The notes: generated by a model from the sequence alone, not told the origin. A DNA stretch of 43,141 nt from Hyphomicrobiales bacterium (GCA_930633495.1 CAKNFJ010000003.1:1-43141); one strand, 5' to 3'; shown: positions 24,897-33,510, counted from the first letter of the stretch. Numbers and translations are program-made.

Positions 24897-25730
24897 CTAT
24901 TTTGCATGCCATGGGGTAAGCCGCTGCTCGAGATAGAGCATGGACTGGTTCATTGCGAACCCAACCAATCCAATAATGACCATGCCTCCTATGATTCGGT
25001 CGGTCTCCATTAGATTTCGAGCGAGTTGGATCATGTAACCGAGGCCAGACGTTGCTGCGATCATCTCGGCCGCGATCACGCACATCCATCCAAATCCGAG
25101 ACCTATTCGCATTCCTGTCAGAATGTGCGGAAGCGCCGACGGAAGAAGAACGGCGCGAAAAAAGAGCCACCGTTTCGCGCCAAAACACTCAGCTGCCTGA
25201 ACGTGGACGCGATCTACCGAGCAAAATCCTGCATATGCATTCGTAAAAATTGGAAAGACCGAGCCGAGAAAGATAATGAACCACGCAGGTTTATTGCCGA
25301 GGCCGAACCACAAGATAGCCATCGGAATCCAGGCAATCACGGAAATCGGCCGGATGACTTCAACAATCGGCATAACATAGTAATATAGCCCTTCAAGTCT
25401 CGCTAACAGCGCCGCAAGCGTGATGCCAACTACTGTCGCTATCACGAATCCAATCGATACGCGCAAAATGCTTGCGCTAATGTCGCCCCACAGCGATCCA
25501 AATTCTGCTAGCTGCTTGATTCCAGCAAGCACTTTGGTTGGCGGAGGGAAAAATTGAGGGTTTATCAAATTCATGCGTGCTGCAAATTCCCAAAGCACCA
25601 ACAGAAACAGCAGGAGCGCAAACCGACGAATGCTTAAAAAGCCGGCGCCGACACGTCGGATGATACGGTCGCTAACCGAGGGGTTAGACGAGAGACTCGC
25701 GGAGTGCCTATTGTCCAAGAATGCTGCCAA
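24897..25730 (-). CDS. ABC transporter permease (SsuC/TauC-like)
   Basis: This 277-residue inner-membrane protein has about six hydrophobic segments and the EAA-type loop AAECFGAKRWLFFRAVLLPSA, followed by a G-rich segment, that contacts the ATPase. The start is a TTG at 25730, preceded by AGGAAAG and overlapping the ATPase gene by 23 nt, which indicates translational coupling. It belongs to the SsuC/TauC/NrtB class. The substrate is unknown but is expected to be the same anion bound by the neighbouring binding protein. Confidence 0.9.
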   Translation of the reverse strand: MAAFLDNRHSASLSSNPSVSDRIIRRVGAGFLSIRRFALLLFLLVLWEFAARMNLINPQFFPPPTKVLAGIKQLAEFGSLWGDISASILRVSIGFVIATVVGITLAALLARLEGLYYYVMPIVEVIRPISVIAWIPMAILWFGLGNKPAWFIIFLGSVFPIFTNAYAGFCSVDRVHVQAAECFGAKRWLFFRAVLLPSALPHILTGMRIGLGFGWMCVIAAEMIAATSGLGYMIQLARNLMETDRIIGGMVIIGLVGFAMNQSMLYLEQRLTPWHAK

Positions 25731-26493
25731 TTTCTTTCCTCAACGAATGGGTTAGGTGTTCTTTGTAGGCAAGGAACTTTTGGCTAGTAGATCTCATTTC
25801 CGGATCGCGTGGGCGCGGAAGCTCTATGTCCACTACTTCCTTAATAGTTCCTGGCCTCGCGGTCATGACGAAAACACGGTCCGCTAAGAAAATCGCTTCA
25901 TCGATACTGTGAGTGATGAGCACGACCGTTTTTCTCCTTTGCTCCCAAATCCGCAGTATTTCTTCTTGCATTTGGTCTCTGGTTAGTGAGTCAAGCGCAC
26001 CGAATGGCTCGTCCATCAGCACGACGTCCGGATCGGCAGCCAGCGCACGTGCAATTCCTACACGCTGCTTCATTCCGCCTGAGATGTGCTTGGGATAACG
26101 ATTCTCGAAGCCCGCGAGGCCAACGAGTGAAATGTAGTCACGAACAATGCTGTTACGATCAGAACGCGCAAGTCCTTTTGCGCGCAAACCGAATTCAATG
26201 TTTTCACGAACCGTAAACCATGGGAAAAGACCGTACTCTTGAAAGATTACTATGCGCTCTGGTCCAGGTCCGCTAATCGGATGCCCCTTGTAAAGTACTT
26301 CGCCATTTGTTGGAAAAGTGAATCCAGCAATCATGTGAAGGAGTGTCGTTTTCCCACACCCAGAGGGCCCAATGATGCAGATAAATTCGCCGCTGTTTAT
26401 GGACAAGGAGATGTTGTGCAAGGCTATAACCTTCGATCGGTTGAGCCCGCCCGGAAACACCTTCGAGATATCTCTCACGTTTATCGAATTCAC
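25708..26493 (-). CDS. ABC transporter ATP-binding protein (SsuB/TauB-like)
   Basis: From GTG 26493, after AAGGG, this protein has 261 residues; a TTG ten codons upstream (26523) is possible. Walker A is GPSGCGKTT (42-50), the Q-loop Gln85 lies in FQEYGLFPW, the signature is ISGGMKQR (137-144) and Walker B with its catalytic Glu is VVLMDEP (157-163). It energises uptake through the permease encoded next. It is the first gene of the six-gene minus-strand block and so should lie closest to its promoter. Confidence 0.92.
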   Translation of the reverse strand: MNSINVRDISKVFPGGLNRSKVIALHNISLSINSGEFICIIGPSGCGKTTLLHMIAGFTFPTNGEVLYKGHPISGPGPERIVIFQEYGLFPWFTVRENIEFGLRAKGLARSDRNSIVRDYISLVGLAGFENRYPKHISGGMKQRVGIARALAADPDVVLMDEPFGALDSLTRDQMQEEILRIWEQRRKTVVLITHSIDEAIFLADRVFVMTARPGTIKEVVDIELPRPRDPEMRSTSQKFLAYKEHLTHSLRKEIGSILGQ

Positions 26494-26524
26494 GTCTCGC
26501 CCTTCATCAAAACGAACGTTCAAT

Positions 26525-26549
26525 CTATTCGACTAAACAGGACGAATAG
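26525..26549. promoter_or_regulatory. Candidate operator upstream of the catabolic operon
   Basis: CTATTCG (26525-26531) and CGAATAG (26543-26549) are perfectly inverted around an 11-bp spacer, about 32 bp before the ATPase start. The divergent GntR-type gene makes a regulator site likely. Confidence 0.5.
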
Positions 26550-26583
26550 ACATGGTTTTAACAACTGCCAATAGGGTTTGTGT

Positions 26584-26597
26584 GGCTCTGTTGCAAA
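26584..26597. repeat. Solitary IS6-family terminal repeat-like sequence
   Basis: GGCTCTGTTGCAAA matches, from memory, the 14-bp terminal repeat of IS6100-type elements. No IS6 transposase follows on either side, so this would be a remnant. Confidence 0.4.
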
Positions 26598-26750
26598 GTA
26601 TCTTGCAATCGCCGATATCGTGCTTTTACCGGCAGTTCCTCTCATCGCTATTTATTGAATTCAGAAGTCTGAACGCAGAGTACACAACCCTTCGCGCTTG
26701 TCAAGCTCCTTCCATATTGCCCTGATATTGCCGCTTTGGGTATTTTCGAG

Positions 26751-26856
26751 ATGGAGACAGAATTGGAATCGTTGACGGCACCAAGAAGCCTTGTAGATCA
26801 AGCTTATGAAGTCATTTTACATGCCCTTTCCAACGGCACTTTCGAACCGGTGAACG
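26751..26856 (+). pseudogene. GntR-family (FadR-type) regulator, N-terminal fragment
   Basis: After ATG 26751 the frame reads METELESLTAPRSL and VDQAYEVILHALSNGTFEP, the opening helices of the winged-helix domain in GntR/FadR regulators (usually ...I..G.l.PG..L). It then runs into recombinase sequence near 26857, so the recognition helix and effector domain are lost. It is divergent from the ABC operon and was probably its regulator. Only about 35 residues remain. Confidence 0.7.
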
Positions 26857-27244
26857 GTAGGCTCAGGCGGCAAAGACCGCACGGTGATGCTGTCGGCGCA
26901 GCTTCTGCGGATCCTGCGGGTCTATTGGCGTCTGGCGAAGCCGCAGGTCTGGCTGTTTCCCGGCCGCGACGCGATCGCCCCATGGATGTGCAGGTCTTGT
27001 ATTCGGCCTGCCGCTCGGCACGCGCCGCCGCCGGCATCGACAAGCGTGGACGGTCCACACGCTCAGACACAGCTTCGCCACCCATCTGCTGGAGAACGGC
27101 ACCGATATCCGCATCATCCAGGTGCTGCTTGGCCACAACAATCTTTCCTCGACGGCGCGCTACACCAAAGTCTCGAACGGTCTGATCCGGCGCACGACAA
27201 GCCCGCTCGACCGGCTGAACATCGAGGTGGTGCCGCCCAGTTGA
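26857..27244 (+). pseudogene. Tyrosine recombinase associated with the IS91-type element, frameshifted
   Basis: The remnant reads [17 protein letters not shown], then a frameshift near 26978, then [17 protein letters not shown], another near 27045, and finally [16 protein letters not shown] ... [16 protein letters not shown] with the catalytic HxxR, GH and Tyr. It ends at TGA 27242-27244. The N-terminal half is missing. Such recombinase genes commonly precede IS91-type transposase genes in alphaproteobacteria. Confidence 0.82.
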
Positions 27245-27256
27245 TCGGTTCCGCCC

Positions 27257-27919
27257 ATGTCGGCGAGACTGGAGGTGGCGGATATCTTCCGCCGCCATGG
27301 CGAGGCGTATCGGCAGGTTCATGACGGTCATCTCGGACGCGTCGAGCGCCGCGTGATGAGCGCCATCGAACTGTGCCGGACCGCCGAACTCGGCGGCCAT
27401 GTCGATAGCTGCCGCTCCTGCGGGACGATCCGCGTGGCCTATAATTCCTGCCGCAACCGGCATTGCTCCAAGTGCCAGGGCAGGCCTGCCGGGACTGGCT
27501 CGCCGCGCGGCAGGACGAGCTTCTTCCGGTTGCCTACTTCCACGTGGTGTTCACGCTGCCGGCCGAGATCGCCGCGATCGCTTTCCAGAACAAGGCAGTG
27601 ATGTACACGATCCTGTTCAAGGCGGCCGCCGAGACGCTGCGCACCATCGCCGCTGATCCCAAACATCTCGGCGCCCAGATCGGCCTCATCGCGGTGCTGC
27701 ACAGTTGGGGTCAAACTCTCACCTACCACCCCCATCTGCATTGTATCGTGCCGGGTGGTGGCATCTCGCCCGACGGCACACGCTGGATCTCGTGCAGGCC
27801 GGGCCTCTTTTTGCCCGTGCGGGTGCTGTCGTGCTTGTTTCGCTGCCGCTTCCTGGAGGAACTGCGAGTGGCCCATAACGCGGGTCACCTGGGCTTCTTC
27901 GGCGACCTTGCCCACCTGG
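27257..27919 (+). pseudogene. IS91-family transposase, N-terminal piece
   Basis: This begins MSARLEVADIFRRHGEAYR and carries the zinc-binding segment CRSCG ... NSCRNRHCSKCQ, then loses the frame near 27478, where one base appears to be missing. It continues as CRDWLAARQDELLPVAYFHVV and the HUH-like motif TYHPHLHCIVPGGGIS. It stops at FFGDLAHL, where a 4.36-kb insertion begins. The rest of the gene is at 32281-32611. IS91 enzymes are rolling-circle transposases. Confidence 0.88.
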
Positions 27920-27924
27920 ACACG

Positions 27925-28314
27925 TTTCTGTAATTGGTCAACGGGTTCTCCGTTCTGAAGTGCTCGTCGTCTGCGGGCTTCACGCTTCTGTTCGTGGTCG
28001 TCGCGATGGACGCCACACTCTGGGCTCTTCGATGGTGGGTTTGAATGCTGCAAGCTTCTGTAATTGGTCAACGGGTTCTCCGTTCTGAAGTGCTCGTCGT
28101 CTGCGGGCTTCACGCTTCTGTTCGTGGTCGTCGCGATGGACGCCACACTCTGGGCTCTTCGATGGTGGGTTTGAATGCTGCAAGCTTCTGTAATTGGTCA
28201 ACGGGTTCTCCGTTCTGAAGTGCTCGTCGTCTGCGGGCTTCACGCTTCTGTTCGTGGTCGTCGCGATGGACGCCACACTCTGGGCTCTTCGATGGTGGGT
28301 TTGAATGCTGCAAG
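27925..28314 (+). repeat. Three tandem 130-bp repeats
   Basis: Units at 27925-28054, 28055-28184 and 28185-28314 are identical apart from the first base of the first unit. A single inverted unit lies at 32147-32275 at the other end of the insertion. Open frames here are by-products of the repetition. I see no gene in 27925-28411. Confidence 0.95.
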
Positions 28315-28411
28315 CTCGAAAGCGTGATCATTGGGTCACAAGGTGTCCAACGCAGTCATTCTGGCCCACACGCTCTCCGCATTCTCACGACGGGCGTGAT
28401 GGGTGATCAGT

Positions 28412-29443
28412 TCAGCTGTTCATGGCGGCCGGCCTTTCGATGGAGAATTCGGTTTCATCGCTCCACATGCGGTGCAACACCACGGCAAGACGGCGCGCCA
28501 AGGCGACCTTGGCTTTGCGAGCTCCGCGTCGGCGTGCAATGCCGAGGGCCCAGGACTTCAGCCAGTTATCCGCCTTGCAGCGCGTCATCATGACGTTGGC
28601 GGCTTCATAGAGCATGGCGCGCACCATGGCGTCGCCGCACTTGGAGATACGTCCGACCTGCTCCATTTCTCCGGATGCATGCACCCGTGGGGTCAGGCCG
28701 AAGACGGCGGCGACAAGCCGGGAACTGTCGAAGCGCCAGGGAACGTCTACGCCGGTCCGGAAGGTGAGCGCGGTGACCGGGCCAACGCCCGGCATCGTCA
28801 TCAACAGGCGGCAGGTCGCGTCCTTCTTCACGATGTCGAGCACCATCTTGTCGATCACCGCCAAAGTGCGAAGTCCGTCTTCATAGGCGACGAGCAGCGG
28901 TTCGGTCATCGCCAGCAGCACCGGATCGTCGATGGCCTCGCGGACCCGGCGCGCATAGAGCGTGTTCTTGCCGCCACCGGTGCGGATGCCGAATGCCTTC
29001 AGCGTGCCGCGCACGGTGTTGATCAGATCCTTGTTGCGCCGGACCATGGACTGACGATGGCGCAACAGCAATCTGATCCGCTGGCTGTAATCGGTCTTCA
29101 CATGGGTTGCCTTGAACAGGCCGGTGCGTATCGCCTGGGCGATCAGGCGGGCATCGCGGCGATCCGTCTTCACCGGCGAGGCTTTGGCGAACGCCTTCAT
29201 CTGCCGAACCTCGATGCAGAACACCGGCAGGCCGCGTTCTGCCAGGCCACTATAGAGCCATGGCGCCAGAGGGCCGGCCTCGAAGCCAACGCGCATGATC
29301 GTTCCGTCGAGGTCAGCGAGGCAGGCGCCGATATCATCGGGGTGGCTGGCGACACTGCGCTCCATGACAACCCGGCCGTCTTCACCGAGCACGCACACGG
29401 CGGTCTGTTCCAATGACACGTCCAATCCGACATAGTAGTTCAC
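28412..29443 (-). CDS. IS110-family transposase, element B
   Basis: From GTG 29443, seven bases after GGAG, the protein has 343 residues. The DEDD domain starts NYYVGLDVSLEQTAV and has SPVKTDRRDARLIAQ; the C-terminal domain has LMTMPGVGPVTALTF and GRISKCGDAMVRAMLYEA. It appears complete. The last 84 residues and the downstream DNA are duplicated in inverted orientation at 31797-32275. It is unlike the IS110-family gene at 18649 in sequence. Confidence 0.92.
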   Translation of the reverse strand: MNYYVGLDVSLEQTAVCVLGEDGRVVMERSVASHPDDIGACLADLDGTIMRVGFEAGPLAPWLYSGLAERGLPVFCIEVRQMKAFAKASPVKTDRRDARLIAQAIRTGLFKATHVKTDYSQRIRLLLRHRQSMVRRNKDLINTVRGTLKAFGIRTGGGKNTLYARRVREAIDDPVLLAMTEPLLVAYEDGLRTLAVIDKMVLDIVKKDATCRLLMTMPGVGPVTALTFRTGVDVPWRFDSSRLVAAVFGLTPRVHASGEMEQVGRISKCGDAMVRAMLYEAANVMMTRCKADNWLKSWALGIARRRGARKAKVALARRLAVVLHRMWSDETEFSIERPAAMNS

Positions 29444-29602
29444 GGCGGTTCTCCTTCTCTGTTTCATCACAGAGCGATCCTATCGCTCAACAGGGAGAAC
29501 CGTCGCCTCAGGGCTATGCCCAAATTATTCCAGCTCGAAAAACCTCGCGTTTTGGGCCGGGATTTGATTCCATTGCCGTGCTGATTTGCACGGAGAGGGT
29601 GG

Positions 29603-30635
29603 ATGCGGGGACAGGCGGGATTTTGGGACATCGATGAGCGCTATGCGCGGCTGAGCGAGGCCGGCGACCCGCTGGAGAAGCTGAACAGCGTGGTGCCGTG
29701 GGAGGTGTTCCGCAAGCCGTTGGCTAAGGCGCTGAAGCGCTCGGACGGGTCCAAGGGTGGCCGCCCTGCCTATGACATGGTCCTGATGTTCAAAATCATG
29801 GTGCTGCAAGCACTTTACAGTCTGTCGGACGATCAGGCGGAGTTCCAGATCCAGGACCGGCTTTCCTTCATGCGCTTCCTGGGCCTTGGGCTGGGCGATC
29901 ACGTTCCCGACGCCAAGACGATCTGGCTGTTCAGGGAGCATCTCGTGCAGGCCCGAGCAATAGAGAACCTGTTCGCTCGTTTCGACAAGCACCTCGCCAG
30001 GGCTGGATACCTGGCCATGGGCGGTCAGATCGTCGACGCCACGGTGGTTGCCGCACCCAAACAGAGAAACACCGACGATGAGAAGGCGGATATCAAGGCG
30101 GGCAAGATCCCCGACGAATGGAAGGACAGGCCCGCGAAGCTGCGGCAGAAGGATCGCGATGCGCGATGGACAGTGAAGTTCTCGAAAGCGAAGGTCGATG
30201 AGGATGGTAAGGAGCATAAGCGCGACATCGCCGTTCCCGTCTTTGGTTATAAAAGCCATGCCTCGATCGATCAGCGTCACGGCTTCATCCGTGGCTCGAC
30301 CGTCACCCATGCCGCCGCCTATGACGGTGCACAGCTCCGCAACGTGGTGAAACGGCCAAACACCGGCTCGACCGTGTGGGCCGACACGGCCTATCGGTCG
30401 AAGAAGAACGAGGCCTGGCTCGACAAGAACGGCTTCGTCTCCGACATCCACCAGAAGAAGCCGAATGGTCGGCCGATGAGCGAGGCGATGGCGCGGGCCA
30501 ATGGCCGGCGATCAAAGATCCGATCGTGCATCGAACACGTCTTCGCTCACCAGAAGGCCAGGATGGGCCTGTTTGTCAGGACCATTGGCATCGCAAGGGC
30601 CACGATGAAAATCGGCATGGTCAATCTTGCCTACA
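29603..30635 (+). pseudogene. IS5-type transposase disrupted by a group II intron
   Basis: The frame starts at ATG 29603 after GAGAGGG and shows the IS5-type layout: GRPAYDMVLMFKIMVLQAL, then catalytic residues in GGQIVDATVVAAP (D), VWADTAYRSKK (D) and RSCIEHVFAHQKARMGL (E). After MVNLAY the normal ending is replaced, because the intron starts at GTGCG (30636); reading on gives a false tail ending at 30685. The 3' exon is not found after the intron, so only a small C-terminal part is lost. Confidence 0.85.
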
Positions 30636-31796
30636 GTGCGCCTCGACCCGGATTGTCCGGGGCGCATATGTTCGGAATGCAATGAGAAAGGAGGGAAATC
30701 AGAACACCTTCCCCTTGCTGTAGAGGGGAATGAGCCCAAGCGGCGGTGAACCTGCTGTCAACTGGCAGGCTGACGGAGCCCGCAGGAAAAGGGGATTGAG
30801 GCGAAGCCGTTACGCCAAGACCATCTCCGAGGCTGAGGACTGGAAGGTTGAGGAACACGAACCGGTTCACCCGCGTCTGAGGGCTGAAAGGTTGCCTCTA
30901 CCTACACGGCTTAACAGGTAGAAGAATGCTGATTGCGAGGAGAAAGGAAACCTCATGCGTACGAAGGCGGACATAAGTTGAAGGTATGTCCCGCCTGGGC
31001 CATGGAGAGAATGCAGCCAGGCCATGGCGTCAGCATCAACTTGCGGAATGCAAGGGAAAAGACTGCGACCGGCAGCCTCTCCAGTCCGCTTTAAGTCCGG
31101 CATATGAACGAGGGAAGGCATGGTTGGAATGCCAAGGGAGTTGACCCTGATGTCCACCATGCTGGCGGAGTTCCCGTAGTAGTCCGGGGTGGGGAAAACT
31201 CGCCACATGGCGAAGGGGAACAGTTCAAGTTGCTTGGAGTGCAGATTACCTGACCAAACGAGGTGAAGACCTTTGATAATCAGCGAAATGCAACACAAGC
31301 TCGCAGCATGGGCTGAAAGCGATCCGAACCGGCGGTTCGATCGTCTTCTTCGGCTCATTGCCGATCGGAAATGGCTTGCCGAGGCCGCCCGGATCGTTCT
31401 GGCGTCGAGCGGCGCCCGGACACCGGGCATTGACGGAATGGACAAGCGACGTCTGCAGGATAATTTGGGCGAGTGCCTGGAGGACCTACGGATTGATTTG
31501 CTGAAGGGCACGTATGCCCCGAAGCCAGTCAAGCGGATCTATATCCCGAAAGCCAATGGCAAGCTACGACCGCTGGGTATCCCAACCCTGACGGACCGCA
31601 TTGTCCAGCGCGCCATGCTGATGGTCATGGAACCGATCTGGGAAAGCGACTTCCATCGCCTGTCCTATGGCTTCCGGCCTGAACGCAGCGTGCATCACGC
31701 TGTCCGCACCGTGAAGGTGCAGCTTCAGGATGGATCAACAACGAAGGGCCGTTGGATCATCGAAGGTGATCTGGCGAGTTACTTTGATACGGTCCA
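30636..31796 (+). ncRNA. Group II intron, 3'-truncated
   Basis: The 5' end GTGCG matches the group II consensus GUGYG and lies exactly where the transposase frame is lost. About 640 bases of GC-rich, structured, non-coding sequence follow (domains I-III/IV expected), and then the reverse transcriptase frame starts inside domain IV. The intron stops at 31796 where an inverted piece of the IS110 element begins. Domains V and VI and the 3' splice site are therefore absent, so it cannot splice. Confidence 0.82.
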
Positions 31797-32049
31797 GGAG
31801 CAGGTCGGACGTATCTCCAAGTGCGGCGACGCCATGGTGCGCGCCATGCTCTATGAAGCCGCCAACGTCATGATGACGCGCTGCAAGGCGGATAACTGGC
31901 TGAAGTCCTGGGCCCTCGGCATTGCACGCCGACGCGGAGCTCGCAAAGCCAAGGTCGCCTTGGCGCGCCGTCTTGCCGTGGTGTTGCACCGCATGTGGAG
32001 CGATGAAACCGAATTCTCCATCGAAAGGCCGGCCGCCATGAACAGCTGA
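31273..32049 (+). pseudogene. Group II intron reverse transcriptase fragment fused in frame to IS110 C-terminus
   Basis: The TTG start at 31273 follows GAGGTG. Residues 1-174 are group II intron RT: FDRLLRLIADRKWLAEAARI, SSGARTPGIDGMD, VKRIYIPKANGKLRPLGIP, SDFHRLSYGFRPERSVHHA and WIIEGDLASYFDTV. The YADD catalytic motif, maturase and nuclease domains are gone. From codon 175 on the frame is the C-terminal 84 residues of IS110 element B (EQVGRISKCGDAMVR to AAMNS). The open chimera of 258 residues is not expected to be functional. Confidence 0.88.
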
Positions 32050-32275
32050 ACTGATCACCCATCACGCCCGTCGTGAGAATGCGGAGAGCGTGTGGGCCAG
32101 AATGACTGCGTTGGACACCTTGTGACCCAATGATCACGCTTTCGAGCTTGCAGCATTCAAACCCACCATCGAAGAGCCCAGAGTGTGGCGTCCATCGCGA
32201 CGACCACGAACAGAAGCGTGAAGCCCGCAGACGACGAGCACTTCAGAACGGAGAACCCGTTGACCAATTACAGAA
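31797..32275 (-). repeat. Inverted partial copy of the IS110 B end
   Basis: This is the reverse complement of 28664 down to about 28185: the transposase 3' end, its downstream region and one 130-bp unit. It forms the right arm of the composite insertion. Confidence 0.9.
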
Positions 32276-32280
32276 TGTGT

Positions 32281-32611
32281 CCACCTGGCAAAGCCTGATG
32301 CTTTCGCTCGCGTGCTCGCCGAAGTCCGTCGCCTCGAATGGGTCGTCTATGCCAAGCCGCCTTTCGGCGGGCCGGAGCAGGTGCTGGCCTATCTCGGCCG
32401 CTACACCCATCGCGTCGCCATCGCCAATTCCCGGCTGATCAGCATGGACGAGGACCGTGTCGCGTTCCGCTGGCGGGATTATCGCCATCACGGCAGGGCG
32501 AAGGTCATGACGCTCGATGCTGACGAGTTCATCCGTCGCTTCCTCCTGCATACCTTGCCCGACGGCTTCCATCGCATCCGCCATTATGGCTTCCTCGCCA
32601 ACGGCCAACGC
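32281..32611 (+). pseudogene. IS91-family transposase, C-terminal piece
   Basis: The frame resumes as LAKPDAFARVLAEVRRLEW and continues VVYAKPPFGGPEQVLAYLGRYTHRVAIANSRL, the conserved catalytic region of IS91-type transposases, then HYGFLANGQR. It is cut by the left end of the second IS21-family element. It joins 27257-27919 to make most of one gene, which also carries an upstream frameshift. Confidence 0.88.
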
Positions 32612-32751
32612 GCTGTGTCAACGGCGGAGCAAAATCAGGCCACAGGGCGGCGTAAAAGTAGGCCACTTAGCGGTGCAAGCGGGGAACGTCGGGAGGGCGT
32701 AGCCCGACCAGAGTTTCCCGCTTGCAGCGTCGGCCATTTTTGAGAGGGGTT

Positions 32752-33510
32752 TCAGCCGGCCTTTCGGGCACGGCTTTGGGCGAGGCGATAGCTTTCGCCG
32801 TTCATCTCGAGGATATTGACGTGGTGGGTGACGCGATCGAGCAGCGCGCCCGTCAGACGTTCTGATCCCAGCGTTTCGGTCCATTCGTCAAAGGGAAGAT
32901 TGCTGGTGATCAGGGTTGCGCCGCGCTCGTAGCGTTGCGAGATCAGCTCGAACAGCAATTCCGCGCCGGTCTTGGAGAGCGGCACGAAGCCCAGTTCGTC
33001 GATGACGAGGAGCTTGTAGCCGGCCATCTGCTTCTGGAAGCGTAACAATCGCCGCTCGTCGCGTGCCTCCATCATCTCGCTGACCAGCGCGGCTGCTGTC
33101 GTGAAGCCGACGGACAGGCCCTTCTGACAGGCGGCCAGGCCGAGGCCGAGGGCGACATGGGTCTTGCCCGTGCCGCTGGGACCGAGCGCGATGACGTTCT
33201 CGCGCCGCTCGATCCATTCGCAGCGTGCCAGTTCCAGCACCTGCATCCTGTTGAGCTTCGGGATAGCGGCGAAGTCGAAACTGTCGAGGCTTTTGACGAC
33301 AGGGAATCTGGCCGCCTTGATGCGGCGTTCGACCTTGCGGCGATCCCGCTCGATCATCTCCCTTTCGGCGAGCCGAGCAAGATATCCGGTATGATCCACG
33401 CCCTCGGTGGCGCAGTGCCGGGCCAGCTTCTGATACTCGCGCAGGAAGGTCGGCAGCTTGAGGGTCTTGAGGTAATGGGAGAGCAGGATTTCGGGGGCTT
33501 CGGCGCTCAT
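32752..33510 (-). CDS. istB: IstB, IS21 helper ATPase (element B)
   Basis: This 252-residue protein starts at ATG 33510, which overlaps the istA stop (ATGA). Walker A is GPSGTGKTH and Walker B is LLVIDELGF, followed by the IstB-typical RGATLITSNLPFDEW. An open frame extends far upstream through istA in another frame and is not used. It is a different subfamily from the istB at 15383. Confidence 0.93.
   Translation of the reverse strand: MSAEAPEILLSHYLKTLKLPTFLREYQKLARHCATEGVDHTGYLARLAEREMIERDRRKVERRIKAARFPVVKSLDSFDFAAIPKLNRMQVLELARCEWIERRENVIALGPSGTGKTHVALGLGLAACQKGLSVGFTTAAALVSEMMEARDERRLLRFQKQMAGYKLLVIDELGFVPLSKTGAELLFELISQRYERGATLITSNLPFDEWTETLGSERLTGALLDRVTHHVNILEMNGESYRLAQSRARKAG

Larger units (their letters stand above)
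26494..26750. other. Divergent control region between the ABC operon and the GntR fragment
   Basis: This 257-bp AT-rich stretch separates the catabolic operon from the divergent regulator remnant. It contains a 7-bp inverted repeat (26525-26549) and an IS6-like end (26584-26597). I could not fix -35/-10 boxes with confidence. Confidence 0.55.
27920..32280. mobile_element. 4361-bp composite insertion in the IS91-type transposase gene
   Basis: The direct repeat CCACCTGG (27912-27919 and 32281-32288) flanks it, and removing the insertion plus one copy joins DLAH to LAKPDAF in frame. The ends are inverted: ACACGTTTCTGTAATTGG and ACACATTCTGTAATTGG. Inside lie three 130-bp repeats, an IS110-family gene, an IS5-type transposase gene, a truncated group II intron and an inverted partial copy of the left end. 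Confidence 0.85.

Noticed and set aside
27925..28314. CRISPR array
   Set aside because: The three units are contiguous, identical 130-bp repeats without spacers, and no cas genes are present.
28110..28331. Repetitive open frames across the 130-bp repeats
   Set aside because: They arise from tandem copies whose length is not a multiple of three, so the same words appear in shifted frames; there are no family motifs.
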